DNA from: Auraticoccus monumenti
GTDB lineage: Bacteria; Actinomycetota; Actinomycetes; Propionibacteriales; Propionibacteriaceae
Reading direction: 5' to 3'
Length of the DNA stretch: 64,000 bases
Assembly (NCBI RefSeq): GCF_900101785.1
Contig: NZ_LT629688.1
Location: 3,348,001 to 3,412,000, forward strand
The notes under the pieces are model-generated. The model was not told the origin of the DNA. It saw only the letters and a list, made by a program, of their open reading frames with translations, and did not search any database. Shown piece by piece: positions 7,879-16,763 of this stretch. The position numbers were made by a program, and so were the translations under genes. Within the stretch, counting starts at the first letter, position 1. The number at the start of each line of letters is the position of its first letter.

Positions 7879-8531
7879 CAGCCGCGGACGTCCGGGGCGG
7901 CGGTCGGAGCGGGCGACGACGGCGTCCCCGCGACGTCAGGAGCGGCTCCCGGGCCACCCGGCGTCGGGCTGGCGGGCGCCTCGTCGCCCCACTCGGCGTG
8001 CAGCAGGGCCCAGGTGTCGCCCAGCAGCTGGGGCACGGCCTTGGTCTGGCCGATGACGGGGAGGAAGTTGGCGTCCCCGCTCCAGCGCGGCACCACGTGG
8101 GCGTGCAGGTGGGCGGCGATCCCGGCCCCGGCCACCGACCCCTGGTTCATGCCGAGGTTGAAGCCGTGCGGCGCGCTGACCCGGCGGACGGTGCGCATCG
8201 CCGTCTGGGTGAGCCGGGACACCTCGTCGCGCTCGGCGTCGGTCACCTCGGTCCAGTCCGAGACGTGGCGGTAGGGGCAGACCAGGAGGTGGCCCGGGGA
8301 GTAGGGGTAGAGGTTGAGCACCACGAAGGCGTGCTCGCCGCGGTGCACCACGAGGGCCGACTCGTCGTCGTGCTGGGGTGCGCGGCAGAAGGGGCACTCC
8401 CCCGCCGAGTCGTCGGCCGGCTTGTCCTGCCCGCCGATGTAGACCATCCGGTGCGGGGTCCAGAGCCGCTGGAAGGCGTCCGGGACGCCGACCGCCGGGT
8501 CGTCGGCGGCGTGCGGTTCGGCTCCGGTCAT
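7878..8531 (-). CDS. HIT-family nucleotide hydrolase/AP4A phosphorylase
   Basis: 217 residues. The histidine triad is HLHAHV (H141, H143, H145), and a CPFC pair (46-49) with an upstream acidic stretch resembles the zinc site of Rv2613c-type AP4A phosphorylases. It likely acts on dinucleoside polyphosphates in the cytosol. The C-terminal 25 residues are Pro/Ala-rich and unconserved. It heads the HIT-pgsA-acyltransferase-pimA operon. The ATG at 8531 stands 7 nt after TAGGAT and has no ribosome binding site, so the operon mRNA looks leaderless. Confidence 0.88.
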   Translation of the reverse strand: MTGAEPHAADDPAVGVPDAFQRLWTPHRMVYIGGQDKPADDSAGECPFCRAPQHDDESALVVHRGEHAFVVLNLYPYSPGHLLVCPYRHVSDWTEVTDAERDEVSRLTQTAMRTVRRVSAPHGFNLGMNQGSVAGAGIAAHLHAHVVPRWSGDANFLPVIGQTKAVPQLLGDTWALLHAEWGDEAPASPTPGGPGAAPDVAGTPSSPAPTAAPDVRG

Positions 8532-8538
8532 GCTGGCG

Positions 8539-8591
8539 ATCCTAGGCGCAGGCGCACACCTCTTGACGGGGTGCTGGTGTAAGCGTGTAAT
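8539..8591. promoter_or_regulatory. Back-to-back leaderless promoters
   Basis: Minus strand: TAGGAT at 8539-8544, 7 nt before the HIT gene ATG. Plus strand: TTGACG (8563-8568), 17 nt, then TGTAAT (8586-8591), 6 nt before the ATG at 8598. The two start codons are 66 bp apart with no Shine-Dalgarno sequence on either side. The plus promoter is the best match to a full -35/-10 consensus in the window. Confidence 0.65.
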
Positions 8592-8597
8592 CAAGTA

Positions 8598-9089
8598 ATG
8601 GAGAACATCCGAGCATGGCTCACCGGGCGGCTGCCCGACGAGTGGACGAAGGGCGAGCTCGAGGTCAGCGTCGACCGCGAGGAGATCGTGGTGATCCTGC
8701 CGCTGCCGGGGCTCGACACCGAGGAGACGTCGCGGGCCGCGGCGGAGGCCGGACGCATCGCCCGCTTCCGCGAGGAGACGCGGCTGCAGCGGATGACCAT
8801 CGCCGACGAGGCCGAGGAGCGCTTCGGACGGAAGGTGGCCTGGGGGGCCCTCTGCGGCGGGACGCGCGAGCTCTTCAGCCACCTGGCGGTGCCGGTGATG
8901 ACGCGGTTGCGGCAGCCGGAGCGGGTGGTGCTGGACACCCTGGTGGACGCCGGCGTGGCCCGGTCGCGGGCGGCGGCGCTGTCGTGGTGCGTGCGGCTGG
9001 TGGGTGAGCACGAGGAGGACTGGATCGCCCGGCTCCGGGCGGCGCTGGACGAGGTGGAGCAGGCGCGGTCGGCAGGTCCGGCGGCCTGA
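8598..9089 (+). CDS. Conserved-looking protein of unknown function
   Basis: 163 residues, soluble, highly charged, no signal peptide or membrane helix. I do not recognise a named family. The C-terminal part (about 108-155) reads DAGVARSRAAALSWCVRLVG followed by an amphipathic helix (EEDWIARLRAALDEVEQA), which resembles the helix pairs of small DNA-binding or ribbon-helix-helix proteins. That is a weak structural impression only. Expected to be leaderless from a good TTGACG-17-TGTAAT promoter. It interrupts the otherwise common thrS-HIT-pgsA order and is convergent with thrS. Confidence 0.8.
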   Translation: MENIRAWLTGRLPDEWTKGELEVSVDREEIVVILPLPGLDTEETSRAAAEAGRIARFREETRLQRMTIADEAEERFGRKVAWGALCGGTRELFSHLAVPVMTRLRQPERVVLDTLVDAGVARSRAAALSWCVRLVGEHEEDWIARLRAALDEVEQARSAGPAA

Positions 9090-9105
9090 GCCGTCCGCCG
9101 GGTGG

Positions 9106-9200
9106 GTCAGCGGCCAACCGTCCGCCCGGCCACGGTCGGCGGCCAGCCGTCCGGGCGGCTCCGGTCGGCGGCCAGCCGTCCGCCGGCCCGGCGCCAGCCG
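9106..9200. repeat. 29-bp tandem repeat, about three copies
   Basis: Units beginning at 9106, 9135 and 9164 share GTCrGCGGCCArCCGTCCG, with a partial fourth copy ending near 9200. It lies in the convergent gap between the unknown gene and thrS, immediately before a hairpin terminator. Confidence 0.75.
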
Positions 9201-9234
9201 TCCTCCTCCCGGGGCCGTGGCCGCGGGAGGAGGA
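9201..9234. terminator. Bidirectional hairpin terminator
   Basis: Perfect 11-bp stem (9201-9211 with 9224-9234, TCCTCCTCCCG arm) and 12-nt loop between two convergent genes. No T-tract, as is common in high-GC genomes. Confidence 0.65.
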
Positions 9235-9241
9235 GCGACCC

Positions 9242-11248
9242 TCAGACCTGCGCGCGCTCCCGGATCGCCTCGACGATCTCGGTGACCGCCTCCTCCACCG
9301 GCACGCCGTTCTTCTGCGTGCCGTCGCGGTAGCGGAAGGAGACCGCCCCGGCCGCGACGTCGTCCCCGCCGGCGATCAGCATGTAGGGCACCTTGGTCTT
9401 CTGGGCGTTGCGGATCTTCTTGGGGAAGCGGTCGTCGGAGGTGTCGAGCTCGACCCGCACGCCGGCGGCGCGGAGCCGGGCGGCGACGTCGGCCAGGTAG
9501 TCGTCGAACTCCCCCGCCACCGGGATGCCGACCACCTGCACCGGCGCCAGCCACGGCGGGAAGGCGCCGCTGTAGTGCTCGGTGAGCACGGCCAGGAAGC
9601 GCTCGATGGAGCCGAACAGGGCGCGGTGGATCATCACCGGGCGCTGGCGGGAGCCGTCGGGGGCGGTGTACTGCAGGTCGAACCGCTCGGGCAGGTTGAA
9701 GTCGAGCTGGATGGTCGACATCTGCCAGGTGCGTCCGATGGCGTCACGGGCCTGCACCGAGATCTTGGGCCCGTAGAAGGCGGCGCCCCCCGGGTCGGGG
9801 ACCAGCTCGAGCCCGGACGCACCGGCGACCTCGGCCAGCACGGCCGTGGCCTCCTCCCAGGTGGCGTCCTCCCCCACCGACTTCTCGGGGTTGCGGGTGG
9901 ACAGCTCGAGGTAGAAGTCGTCCAGACCGTAGTCCTTGAGCAGGTTGAGCACGAAGGTCAGCAGGCTGGCGAGCTCGTCACGCATCTGCTCGCGGGTGCA
10001 GTAGATGTGGGCGTCGTCCTGGGTGAAGCCCCGGGCCCGGGTCATGCCGTGCACCACACCGGACTTCTCGTAGCGGTAGACCGTGCCGAACTCGAACAGC
10101 CGCATCGGCAGCTCACGGTAGGAGCGGCCGCGGGCGGCGAAGATCAGGTTGTGCATCGGGCAGTTCATCGGCTTGAGGTAGTAGTCCTGCCCCTGCCGGG
10201 TGACGTGGCCGTGCTCGTCGCGGAGCTCGTCGAGCTGCATCGGCGGGTACATGCCGTCGGCGTACCAGTCCAGGTGGCCCGAGGTCTCGAACAGCTGGGC
10301 CTTGGTGATGTGCGGGGAGTAGACGAACTGGTAGCCGTCCTCGACGTGGCGGCGCCGGGAGTAGTCCTCCATCGTGGCGCGCAGGATGCCGCCGCGGGGG
10401 TGGAAGACCGCCAGCCCGGAGCCGATCTCCTCGGGGAAGGAGAACAGGTCCAGCTCAGCACCCAGCTTGCGGTGGTCGCGCTTGGCGGCCTCCTCCAGCC
10501 GGGTCTGGTACTCGCGCAGCTCGTCCTTGCTGGGCCAGGCGGTGCCGTAGACCCGCTGCAGCTGGGCGTTGCGCTGGTCACCGCGCCAGTAGGCGGCCGA
10601 GCTGCGGGTGACGGCGTAGCCGTTGCCCAGGTAGCCGGTGTGCGGGACGTGGGGCCCGCGGCACAGGTCCTTCCAGGCCACCGACCCGTCACGGCGGACG
10701 TTGTCGTAGATCGTCAGCCCGCCGGCGCCCACCTCGACGCTGGAGCCGTCCTCCTCGCTGGCGCTGCCCTTGAGGGTGATGAGCTCGAGCTTGTGGGGCT
10801 CGTCGGCCAGCTCGACGGCGGCGTCGGCGTCGCTGACGTCACGGCGCACGAAGCGCTGGCGCTCCTTGACGATCTGACCCATCCGCTTCTGGACGGCCTG
10901 CAGGTCCTCGGGCGTGAAGGGGGTGGCGATGTCGATGTCGTAGTAGTAGCCGTCGGTGATCGGCGGGCCGATCCCGAGGCGGGCGTCGGGGAAGAGCGCC
11001 TGGACGGCCTGGGCGGTGACGTGGGCGGCGGAGTGGCGCAGGATCGACAACCCGTCGGGTGAGGACACCAGCACGGGCTCCACCTCGTCGCCGTCGGCGA
11101 GCCCGGTGGCCAGGTCGACCAGCTCGCCGTTGCGGCGCATCGCCACGACGTCGCGGGCCTCGGCGAACAGCTCCAGACCGGTGGTGGTCGTCCCGAGTTC
11201 CTGCTCGCTGCGCTCTCCGTCGCGGACCAGGGTGAGACGTCCAGACAC
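9242..11248 (-). CDS. thrS: Threonyl-tRNA synthetase
   Basis: Charges tRNA-Thr in the cytosol. 668 residues, normal length. Domains in order: TGS (about 1-62), editing domain with HSAAH (H72, H76), class II catalytic core with [12 protein letters not shown] (motif with zinc-binding Cys), [16 protein letters not shown], and a C-terminal anticodon-binding domain (from about 560). The start is the GTG at 11248 ([10 protein letters not shown]), preceded by a GAAAGG ribosome binding site. The much longer continuous frame upstream (to 12793) is an artefact running antisense to a neighbour. No T-box leader is visible in the 130 nt upstream. Confidence 0.96.
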   Translation of the reverse strand: MSGRLTLVRDGERSEQELGTTTTGLELFAEARDVVAMRRNGELVDLATGLADGDEVEPVLVSSPDGLSILRHSAAHVTAQAVQALFPDARLGIGPPITDGYYYDIDIATPFTPEDLQAVQKRMGQIVKERQRFVRRDVSDADAAVELADEPHKLELITLKGSASEEDGSSVEVGAGGLTIYDNVRRDGSVAWKDLCRGPHVPHTGYLGNGYAVTRSSAAYWRGDQRNAQLQRVYGTAWPSKDELREYQTRLEEAAKRDHRKLGAELDLFSFPEEIGSGLAVFHPRGGILRATMEDYSRRRHVEDGYQFVYSPHITKAQLFETSGHLDWYADGMYPPMQLDELRDEHGHVTRQGQDYYLKPMNCPMHNLIFAARGRSYRELPMRLFEFGTVYRYEKSGVVHGMTRARGFTQDDAHIYCTREQMRDELASLLTFVLNLLKDYGLDDFYLELSTRNPEKSVGEDATWEEATAVLAEVAGASGLELVPDPGGAAFYGPKISVQARDAIGRTWQMSTIQLDFNLPERFDLQYTAPDGSRQRPVMIHRALFGSIERFLAVLTEHYSGAFPPWLAPVQVVGIPVAGEFDDYLADVAARLRAAGVRVELDTSDDRFPKKIRNAQKTKVPYMLIAGGDDVAAGAVSFRYRDGTQKNGVPVEEAVTEIVEAIRERAQV

Positions 11249-11379
11249 TTCGTCGACCTTTCGTTCGGTGGGCCGGGCGGTTGCGACCGGCCGGCCCCAT
11301 CTTGCCCGATCCGGCCCCTCCCGGGCGCCACGGTCTGCCCGGGCGGACCAGGGGCTGGGTCGGACTCGACCTCCGCCCG

Positions 11380-12570
11380 TCAGCGGGCGGCGAGCATGGC
11401 CGGTGACGGGTAGACGGTGAGCACCCGCAGCCCGTCCAGCCAGCGGGTCAGACGCTCGGCCTCGACGTCGAGGGCCCGGGTGGCGGCGTCGGGCAGCGGC
11501 TCGAGGGGGGACACCCGGACCCGGCCGTCGTCGTCCTGCACCCAGCAGCCGACCACGCGGCCGTCGACCCAGGCCGTCGTGCCGGCGTTGCCGTTGCTGT
11601 CGAAGAGGTCCCGGCCGTGGCCGTCGAGGTACCAGCCGCGCTCCTTCCACCCCATCACCGTGGGGTCGAGCACCGGCAGCAGCGCGACCCAGTGGTCGGT
11701 CGGAGCCACCGGATCGAGGTCGTCGGGCAGCAGCCAGCCGGTGCCGCCGTCGTCGAGGCTGACCGGGACCGCGCCGACGTCGCCCAGCGCGGTGACGACC
11801 GCCCCCTTGGTGCTGCCCAGCCACCACTGCAGGTCGGCGGCGGTGCCCGGGCCGAAGGTGCGCAGCCAGCGCCGTACCAGCTCGGCGTAGCCCTCGGCGG
11901 CGGGCAGCGGGGCGGGCACGTCCCCCAGCCAGGTGCTCATCAGGGTCCATTGCGGTCGCGAGGTGCGCCAGTGGCCGCCGTTCACCCCGCGGACCAGCAC
12001 CGCCTCCAGCCCGAGCTGGGTCAGCACCCGGGGGGCGATGGAGATCGAGATGTCGTAGCGCTTCTCGGTGGTGCCCCCGATCCGCCCGTGCAGCTGCGGC
12101 AGGGCCTCGCGCAGCTCCTTGGCGCTGCGGGCCGAGCCGTCGGCCAGGTGAGCCACCACGGCGGCCTCGGCCTCGGCCAGCCAGATCCGCCCGTCCGTGG
12201 CCAGGGACGCGTGCTCGACGTCCTTGGCCACGCGGGCGCGGTGGGCGGTGGCTACGCGGGCGCTGGCGCTCCCCCAGGCGGCGGGCAGCAGGTCGCGGGG
12301 GAAGGCGAACAGGGTGCGGCGCATGGCGAGCTGCTTGACCAGCGTCCGCTCCTCGTACAGCGCCCGCTCGACGTCGGCCACCGTGACGTCGTCGACCCGG
12401 GCGTGCACCGACAGGTGGACCGTGGCCGGCTCGGTGGCGTGCAGGACGGTCATCGCCTCCGCCGCGACCAACGGGCTGGCGAGCCGGTGCTGGGGGGCGA
12501 TCCCGTGACGTCGGGCCAGGCGGGCACGGCGCTCGTCGTCGGGCACGTGGCGCACGGGGTGCTGGCTCAT
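11380..12570 (-). CDS. Winged-helix DNA-binding protein, AlkZ-like (HTH_42)
   Basis: 396 residues, the usual length for the HTH_42 (formerly DUF1006) superfamily, which includes the DNA glycosylases AlkZ and YcaQ. The N-terminal segment reads [16 protein letters not shown], placing an H-A-T where AlkZ has its catalytic Q-x-Q; it therefore belongs to a variant subgroup and glycosylase activity cannot be assumed. Three winged-helix units and a C-terminal beta-barrel (with [16 protein letters not shown], about 300-315) follow. Monocistronic. The ATG lies 6 nt after CACGAT, a weaker leaderless match. Confidence 0.75.
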   Translation of the reverse strand: MSQHPVRHVPDDERRARLARRHGIAPQHRLASPLVAAEAMTVLHATEPATVHLSVHARVDDVTVADVERALYEERTLVKQLAMRRTLFAFPRDLLPAAWGSASARVATAHRARVAKDVEHASLATDGRIWLAEAEAAVVAHLADGSARSAKELREALPQLHGRIGGTTEKRYDISISIAPRVLTQLGLEAVLVRGVNGGHWRTSRPQWTLMSTWLGDVPAPLPAAEGYAELVRRWLRTFGPGTAADLQWWLGSTKGAVVTALGDVGAVPVSLDDGGTGWLLPDDLDPVAPTDHWVALLPVLDPTVMGWKERGWYLDGHGRDLFDSNGNAGTTAWVDGRVVGCWVQDDDGRVRVSPLEPLPDAATRALDVEAERLTRWLDGLRVLTVYPSPAMLAAR

Positions 12571-12690
12571 GGGCCCATCGTGGCAGCCGGCTCCGACAGT
12601 CCCGGAGCCACCGCGGTGGCCTCGGGAGGACCCGCCGGCGCCGGAGCCGACCGGCGGGTCCGTCCACCAGCAGGCGTCGCACGGGACGGG

Positions 12691-15024
12691 TCAGAGCCGC
12701 GGCTCCCGTCCGGCAGGCTGGGTGGGCTCGGGCAGCAGCGGGGCGGGGAGGCGGAGCGGCACCTCCGCGGGGGCGCCCGGGCCCACCGAGCACGGTGCGC
12801 CGTCGACCACCACCGTCACCGGCTCCTCACCGCGCAGCAGCGTGACCGTGGTGCCGTCCCGAGTGGTCTCGACCAGCAGCAGCCGTCCGCGCCAGGTCAT
12901 CCGGTAGGCCGTCCGGGACAGCGCCGTGGGCAGCAGCGGGGCCAGCTCGAGCTCCTCGTGGTCCTCCCGCATCCCGCCGAGGCCCGCGGTGACCGCCAGC
13001 CAGGTACCGGCGCCCGAGGCCAGGTGCAGTCCGCCGTCGGTACCACCACCGACGTCGCGCAGGTCGACCAGTGCCGACTCGCGCAGGTAGCGGAGCGCGA
13101 GGTCGGGGTGCTGGGCCTGTGCGCACACCACGGCCTGCACGGCGGCCGAGAGCGAGGAGTCGCGGACCGTGCGCGCCTCGTAGTAGCCCAGGTCGCGCGC
13201 CACCTCCTCGACGGTGAACTCGTCGCGGCACCACCACAGCGCCTGGACGAGGTCGGCCTGCTTGAGCACCTGACGGCGGTAGAACGCGGCGTAGTGGTGG
13301 TGCTCCTGGACGGGGTAGGCGTCGCGCTGCTCCTCGAAGGGCCACTCGCGGTAGGCGGTCCAGCCGGCGTTCTGGGGGTGGACCTGCAGGCCCTCGTCCC
13401 AGGGCAGGTGGACGTGGTCGGCAGCGGCGCGCCAGGCGGCGGTCTCCGCGGGGTCGACCCCGAGCTCGGAGGCCCTCAGCCGCAGCTGCTGGCAGGCGTC
13501 GGCGGCCCGGCGCAGGTTCGCCCGGGCCATCAGGTTGGTGAAGACGTTGTCGTCGACCACGCCGGTGTACTCGTCCGGACCGGTGACCCCGAACAGGTGC
13601 CAGGCACCGGCGGCGTCCTCGTGACCGAGCGACATCCACAGCCGGGCCGTCTCCACCAGGACCTCCAGCCCGCCGACGGAGTCCAGCGACTCACCGGTCG
13701 CGTTCTGGTAGAGCCAGAACGCCCGGGAGATGTCAGCGTTGACGTGCCACGCGGCGGTGCTGGCCGGCCAGTACGCCGAGACCTCCGCCCCGCCGATGGT
13801 GCGCCAGGCGAAGGCCGCCCCGGACTGGGTGAGGGTGCGCGCCCGGGCCCGGGCACTGTCCAGCGTGCTGGCCCGCCAGCGGAGCAGCCGCGCCGAGGCG
13901 TCGGGCCGGAGCAGGGTGAGGGCCGGCAGCACGAACCCCTCGACGTCCCAGAAGGTGTGCCCGCTGTAGCCCGTGCCGGTCAGGCCCTTGGCACCCACCG
14001 GCGCGCCGGAGATGCAGGCGGCTGAGCAGTACAGCTGGAAGACCGCGAACCGCACGGCCTGCTGCAGCTCGGGGTCGCCGTCCACCTCGACGTCGGCGGT
14101 GGCCCAGAGCTCGTCCAGCACGTCCCGCTGAGCACGGAGCAGGCCGTCCCAGCCGCGGTCGACCGCGGAGGCGACGGCGGCCGCGACCTCTCCCGCCAGC
14201 GCCTCGGGCCGCCCGTCGTCGGACCAGGTCCAGCCCAGGGACTTGACGATCGTCAGCGGCTGCCCGGGGCGCAGGTCGGCTGCGACCGTGGTGACGACCC
14301 GGCCGGGGTCGACGGCGGTCTGGACCCGTCCGCCCTCGACCCGGTGGTCGACGGCCGCGGCGACGGTCAGGCCGGAGCCGTGGGTCCGCGCCACCAGCAC
14401 CCCGCCGTCACCGGCCGGGTGGTGCAGCAGCGGCTCGAAGGCGTCGTCGAGGGCCGCCGCGACCCGTGGGTCACCGTTGCTCACCCCGGTGTCGGTGACC
14501 TGCCCGGCGAGCAGCTCGGAGCGGACCACGGCGTGGGCGTCACCGTCCAGGGCCTCCAGCTCGTAGCGGATGGCGCACACCGACCGCTCGGCCAAGGAGA
14601 CCAGCCGCCAGGTGCGCAGCTCGCACGTCGTGCCCGACGGCGTCGTCCAGCGGACCGTTCGGGCCAGCGTGCCGGCGCGCAGGTCAAGGACCCGCTCGTG
14701 CGTCTGCGGCGGGGTCTCGGCCACGTCGAGCGGGACGCCGTCGAGGAGGAGGTGCAGCGTGGTGCCGTCGGGGACCGAGATCATCGCCTGGCCGACGTCG
14801 GGGTGGCCGTAGCCGCCCTCGGGGTAGGACAGCGGGTGGGTCTCGTGGACGCCCGAGAGGTACGTCCCGCGGGTGGTGCAGGGTTCGGACTCCTCGAGCG
14901 TCCCGCGGACCCCGACGTAGCCGTTGGACAGGCTGAAGACCGACTCGGCGACACCCAGCGTCGCGGGGTCCACCCGCGACTCGCGGAGGGTCCAGGGGTC
15001 GGACTCGAAGACGGGAGCAGGCAC
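12691..15024 (-). CDS. GH65 family disaccharide phosphorylase/hydrolase
   Basis: 777 residues. N-terminal beta-sandwich (about 1-270), helical linker, then the (alpha/alpha)6 barrel with the general acid E485 in TGPDEYTG and a C-terminal beta-sheet domain. Family members cleave maltose, trehalose, kojibiose or nigerose, most by phosphorolysis; the substrate cannot be read from sequence alone. No signal peptide, so it acts inside the cell. No beta-phosphoglucomutase or transporter lies beside it, which weakens a simple maltose-operon model. GTG start at 15024 with GAGGA upstream. A tRNA gene and terminator separate it from the GH125 gene. Confidence 0.87.
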   Translation of the reverse strand: MPAPVFESDPWTLRESRVDPATLGVAESVFSLSNGYVGVRGTLEESEPCTTRGTYLSGVHETHPLSYPEGGYGHPDVGQAMISVPDGTTLHLLLDGVPLDVAETPPQTHERVLDLRAGTLARTVRWTTPSGTTCELRTWRLVSLAERSVCAIRYELEALDGDAHAVVRSELLAGQVTDTGVSNGDPRVAAALDDAFEPLLHHPAGDGGVLVARTHGSGLTVAAAVDHRVEGGRVQTAVDPGRVVTTVAADLRPGQPLTIVKSLGWTWSDDGRPEALAGEVAAAVASAVDRGWDGLLRAQRDVLDELWATADVEVDGDPELQQAVRFAVFQLYCSAACISGAPVGAKGLTGTGYSGHTFWDVEGFVLPALTLLRPDASARLLRWRASTLDSARARARTLTQSGAAFAWRTIGGAEVSAYWPASTAAWHVNADISRAFWLYQNATGESLDSVGGLEVLVETARLWMSLGHEDAAGAWHLFGVTGPDEYTGVVDDNVFTNLMARANLRRAADACQQLRLRASELGVDPAETAAWRAAADHVHLPWDEGLQVHPQNAGWTAYREWPFEEQRDAYPVQEHHHYAAFYRRQVLKQADLVQALWWCRDEFTVEEVARDLGYYEARTVRDSSLSAAVQAVVCAQAQHPDLALRYLRESALVDLRDVGGGTDGGLHLASGAGTWLAVTAGLGGMREDHEELELAPLLPTALSRTAYRMTWRGRLLLVETTRDGTTVTLLRGEEPVTVVVDGAPCSVGPGAPAEVPLRLPAPLLPEPTQPAGREPRL

Positions 15025-15144
15025 GAACCATCCTCAGCTCGTCGGGGCAGGACGCCGGTCCAGCGGCCTGCCGATGCTACCGGGGACGACCACGGCGGGA
15101 GGGTCGACCGTGCCAGCGGCGTGAGCCAGGGGCCGGGAACGACG

Positions 15145-15171
15145 GACGGCCCCCTCGAGGAGGGGGCCGTC
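15145..15171 (-). terminator. Terminator after tRNA-Val(CAC)
   Basis: Perfect 11-bp stem (15145-15155 with 15161-15171, GACGGCCCCCT arm) and 5-nt loop, immediately downstream of the minus-strand tRNA. Confidence 0.75.
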
Positions 15172-15177
15172 AGGAGG

Positions 15178-15249
15178 TGGGCGATACTGGGTTCGAACCA
15201 GTGACCTCTTCGGTGTGAACGAAGCGCGCTACCACTGCGCCAATCGCCC
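15178..15249 (-). tRNA. tRNA-Val (anticodon CAC)
   Basis: 72 nt. Acceptor GGGCGAT pairs with ATCGCCC, discriminator A. Anticodon arm CTTCG-TTCACAC-CGAAG gives anticodon CAC, decoding GTG. T-loop TTCGAAC is canonical. CCA is not encoded. It is nearly identical to the tRNA-Val(GAC) on the plus strand at 19779-19850. Confidence 0.97.
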
Positions 15250-15342
15250 GGCGACCGCCAAAGTTACACCACCTCGGCGGTGGTGACCAATCGGCCCCGG
15301 ACACCACCCCGGACGCCTGTCGCGCCGGGGTGGTGCACCCTC

Positions 15343-16653
15343 TCAGCGGCTCGGCAGCCGGCGTCCGGAGACGTCGAGCACCAGCTCGCAGAACATGGCG
15401 TTGGCCCAGGAGAACCACTCCCGGGTGAAGCGGCTCGGGTCGTCGCAGTCGAAGCCCTCGTGCATCAGCCCGGTGCCGCCGGTGGTGTCGCAGAGCAGCC
15501 GCACGATCCGCCGCTTCTCCTCCTCGTCGAGGCTGGTCAGCCCCTGGACGGCGAGCGCGATCGGCCAGACGTAGCGCTCGGGGGTGTGCGGGCTGCCGAT
15601 CCCCCGGGCCGCCGAGCCGGCGTAGTAGTAGGGGTTGCGCTCGCTGAGCAGCACCTCGCGGGTGGCCAGGTAGCGCGGGTCGTCGGGGGCCAGGTAGCCG
15701 CTCAGCGGCGCCGACAGCAGGCTGGGCATGTTGGCGTCGTCCATCACCAGCTGCGACCCCAGGCCGTCCACCTCGTAGGCGTAGACCTCGCCCCCGTCGG
15801 CGAGGGTCACCCGGCCGTGGGTCTCGATCCCCTCCCCGATCTGGGCCCGCAGCGCGGCCGCGCGACGTCCCAGCTCCTCCTCCAGCAGCCCGGCCGCGGC
15901 CAGCTCCTCCAGCCGGCCCAGCACCGCGTGGGCGAACATGTTGCCCGGGACGTTGTAGTGGTGGGTGCAGGCGTCGTCGCTGGGCCGGAACGCGCTCCAG
16001 CTCATCCCGGTCCAGCCGACCGGCGTCCCGCGCCCGTCGGAGGTGAGGGTGTCGGTGGGCGGGCAGCTCCGCCGCTGGAAGCGGTAGGTCGAGCGGGAGT
16101 GGTCCTGCTCGAGCTCCCACAGCGCCAGGGTCGCCTCCGCCGCCGCGGCGTAGCGGGAGTCCACGACGTCGGTGCGACCGGTGACCCGCCACAGCAGGTG
16201 GCCCAGGTCGAGGGGGAAGCAGAGCGAGTCGATCTCGTACTTGCGCTCCCAGATCTGCGGACCCATCTCGGTCTCGTCGTCGGCGTGCCAGCTCGGCTCG
16301 GGACCGCGCTTGAAGGCGTTGGCGTAGGGGTCGAGCACGATGAACTCGAGCTGGCGCCGCAGCACCCCGACCAGCACCTCGGTCAGCGCCGGGTCCTCGG
16401 CGGCGAGCACCAGGTAGGGCCGCACCTGGGCGCCGGAGTCGCGCAGCCACATGGCCGGGATGTCGCCGGTGAGGACGAAGGTGGTGCCGTCCCCGAGCCG
16501 CTCGGTCACCGAGGCGAGGTTGTCGGTCATGATGCGCGAGAACGTCTCCGCCACCCGCTCGTCGCCGTCGAAGGCCTCGGCGACCTCGGCGGTCACCCGG
16601 GCGAGCAGCGTCGGGTCCACCCCGATCCGTCCCGTCTCGGCTCGTTCGCTCAT
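15343..16653 (-). CDS. GH125 exo-alpha-1,6-mannosidase-like
   Basis: 436 residues, close to the family norm. GH125 (formerly DUF1237) enzymes are metal-independent inverting alpha-1,6-mannosidases acting on N-glycan or mannan fragments. The signature GDIPAMWLRDSGAQVRPYL (about 63-81) and YEIDSLCFPLDL are present, as is the C-terminal SWANAMFCEL. No signal peptide, so it acts on imported oligosaccharides. Starts at ATG 16653 with GAGAGGA upstream. It follows the GH36-like gene by 110 nt in the same direction and may be co-transcribed with it. Confidence 0.88.
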   Translation of the reverse strand: MSERAETGRIGVDPTLLARVTAEVAEAFDGDERVAETFSRIMTDNLASVTERLGDGTTFVLTGDIPAMWLRDSGAQVRPYLVLAAEDPALTEVLVGVLRRQLEFIVLDPYANAFKRGPEPSWHADDETEMGPQIWERKYEIDSLCFPLDLGHLLWRVTGRTDVVDSRYAAAAEATLALWELEQDHSRSTYRFQRRSCPPTDTLTSDGRGTPVGWTGMSWSAFRPSDDACTHHYNVPGNMFAHAVLGRLEELAAAGLLEEELGRRAAALRAQIGEGIETHGRVTLADGGEVYAYEVDGLGSQLVMDDANMPSLLSAPLSGYLAPDDPRYLATREVLLSERNPYYYAGSAARGIGSPHTPERYVWPIALAVQGLTSLDEEEKRRIVRLLCDTTGGTGLMHEGFDCDDPSRFTREWFSWANAMFCELVLDVSGRRLPSR

Positions 16654-16763
16654 GGTCGTCCTCTCGTCAGCTGCACTGGGTGGGTCGGAAGGTTCGTGGT
16701 CGGGCCCTGCGCACCGGACTGGAGCACCGGGTAGGGAGCAGCGTCGCGTACTGCGGTGCTGCC

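Noticed and set aside
7268-7957. Upstream extension of the acyltransferase frame
   Set aside because: It is a shadow of pgsA; the GTG at 7267 overlaps the pgsA stop and begins the recognisable protein.
11249-11379. T-box or other leader riboswitch before thrS
   Set aside because: Only 130 nt, no T-box consensus or terminator/antiterminator pair seen.
11249-12793. Upstream extension of the thrS frame
   Set aside because: It is Arg/Pro-rich and overlaps the AlkZ-like gene in another frame; thrS begins at GTG 11248.
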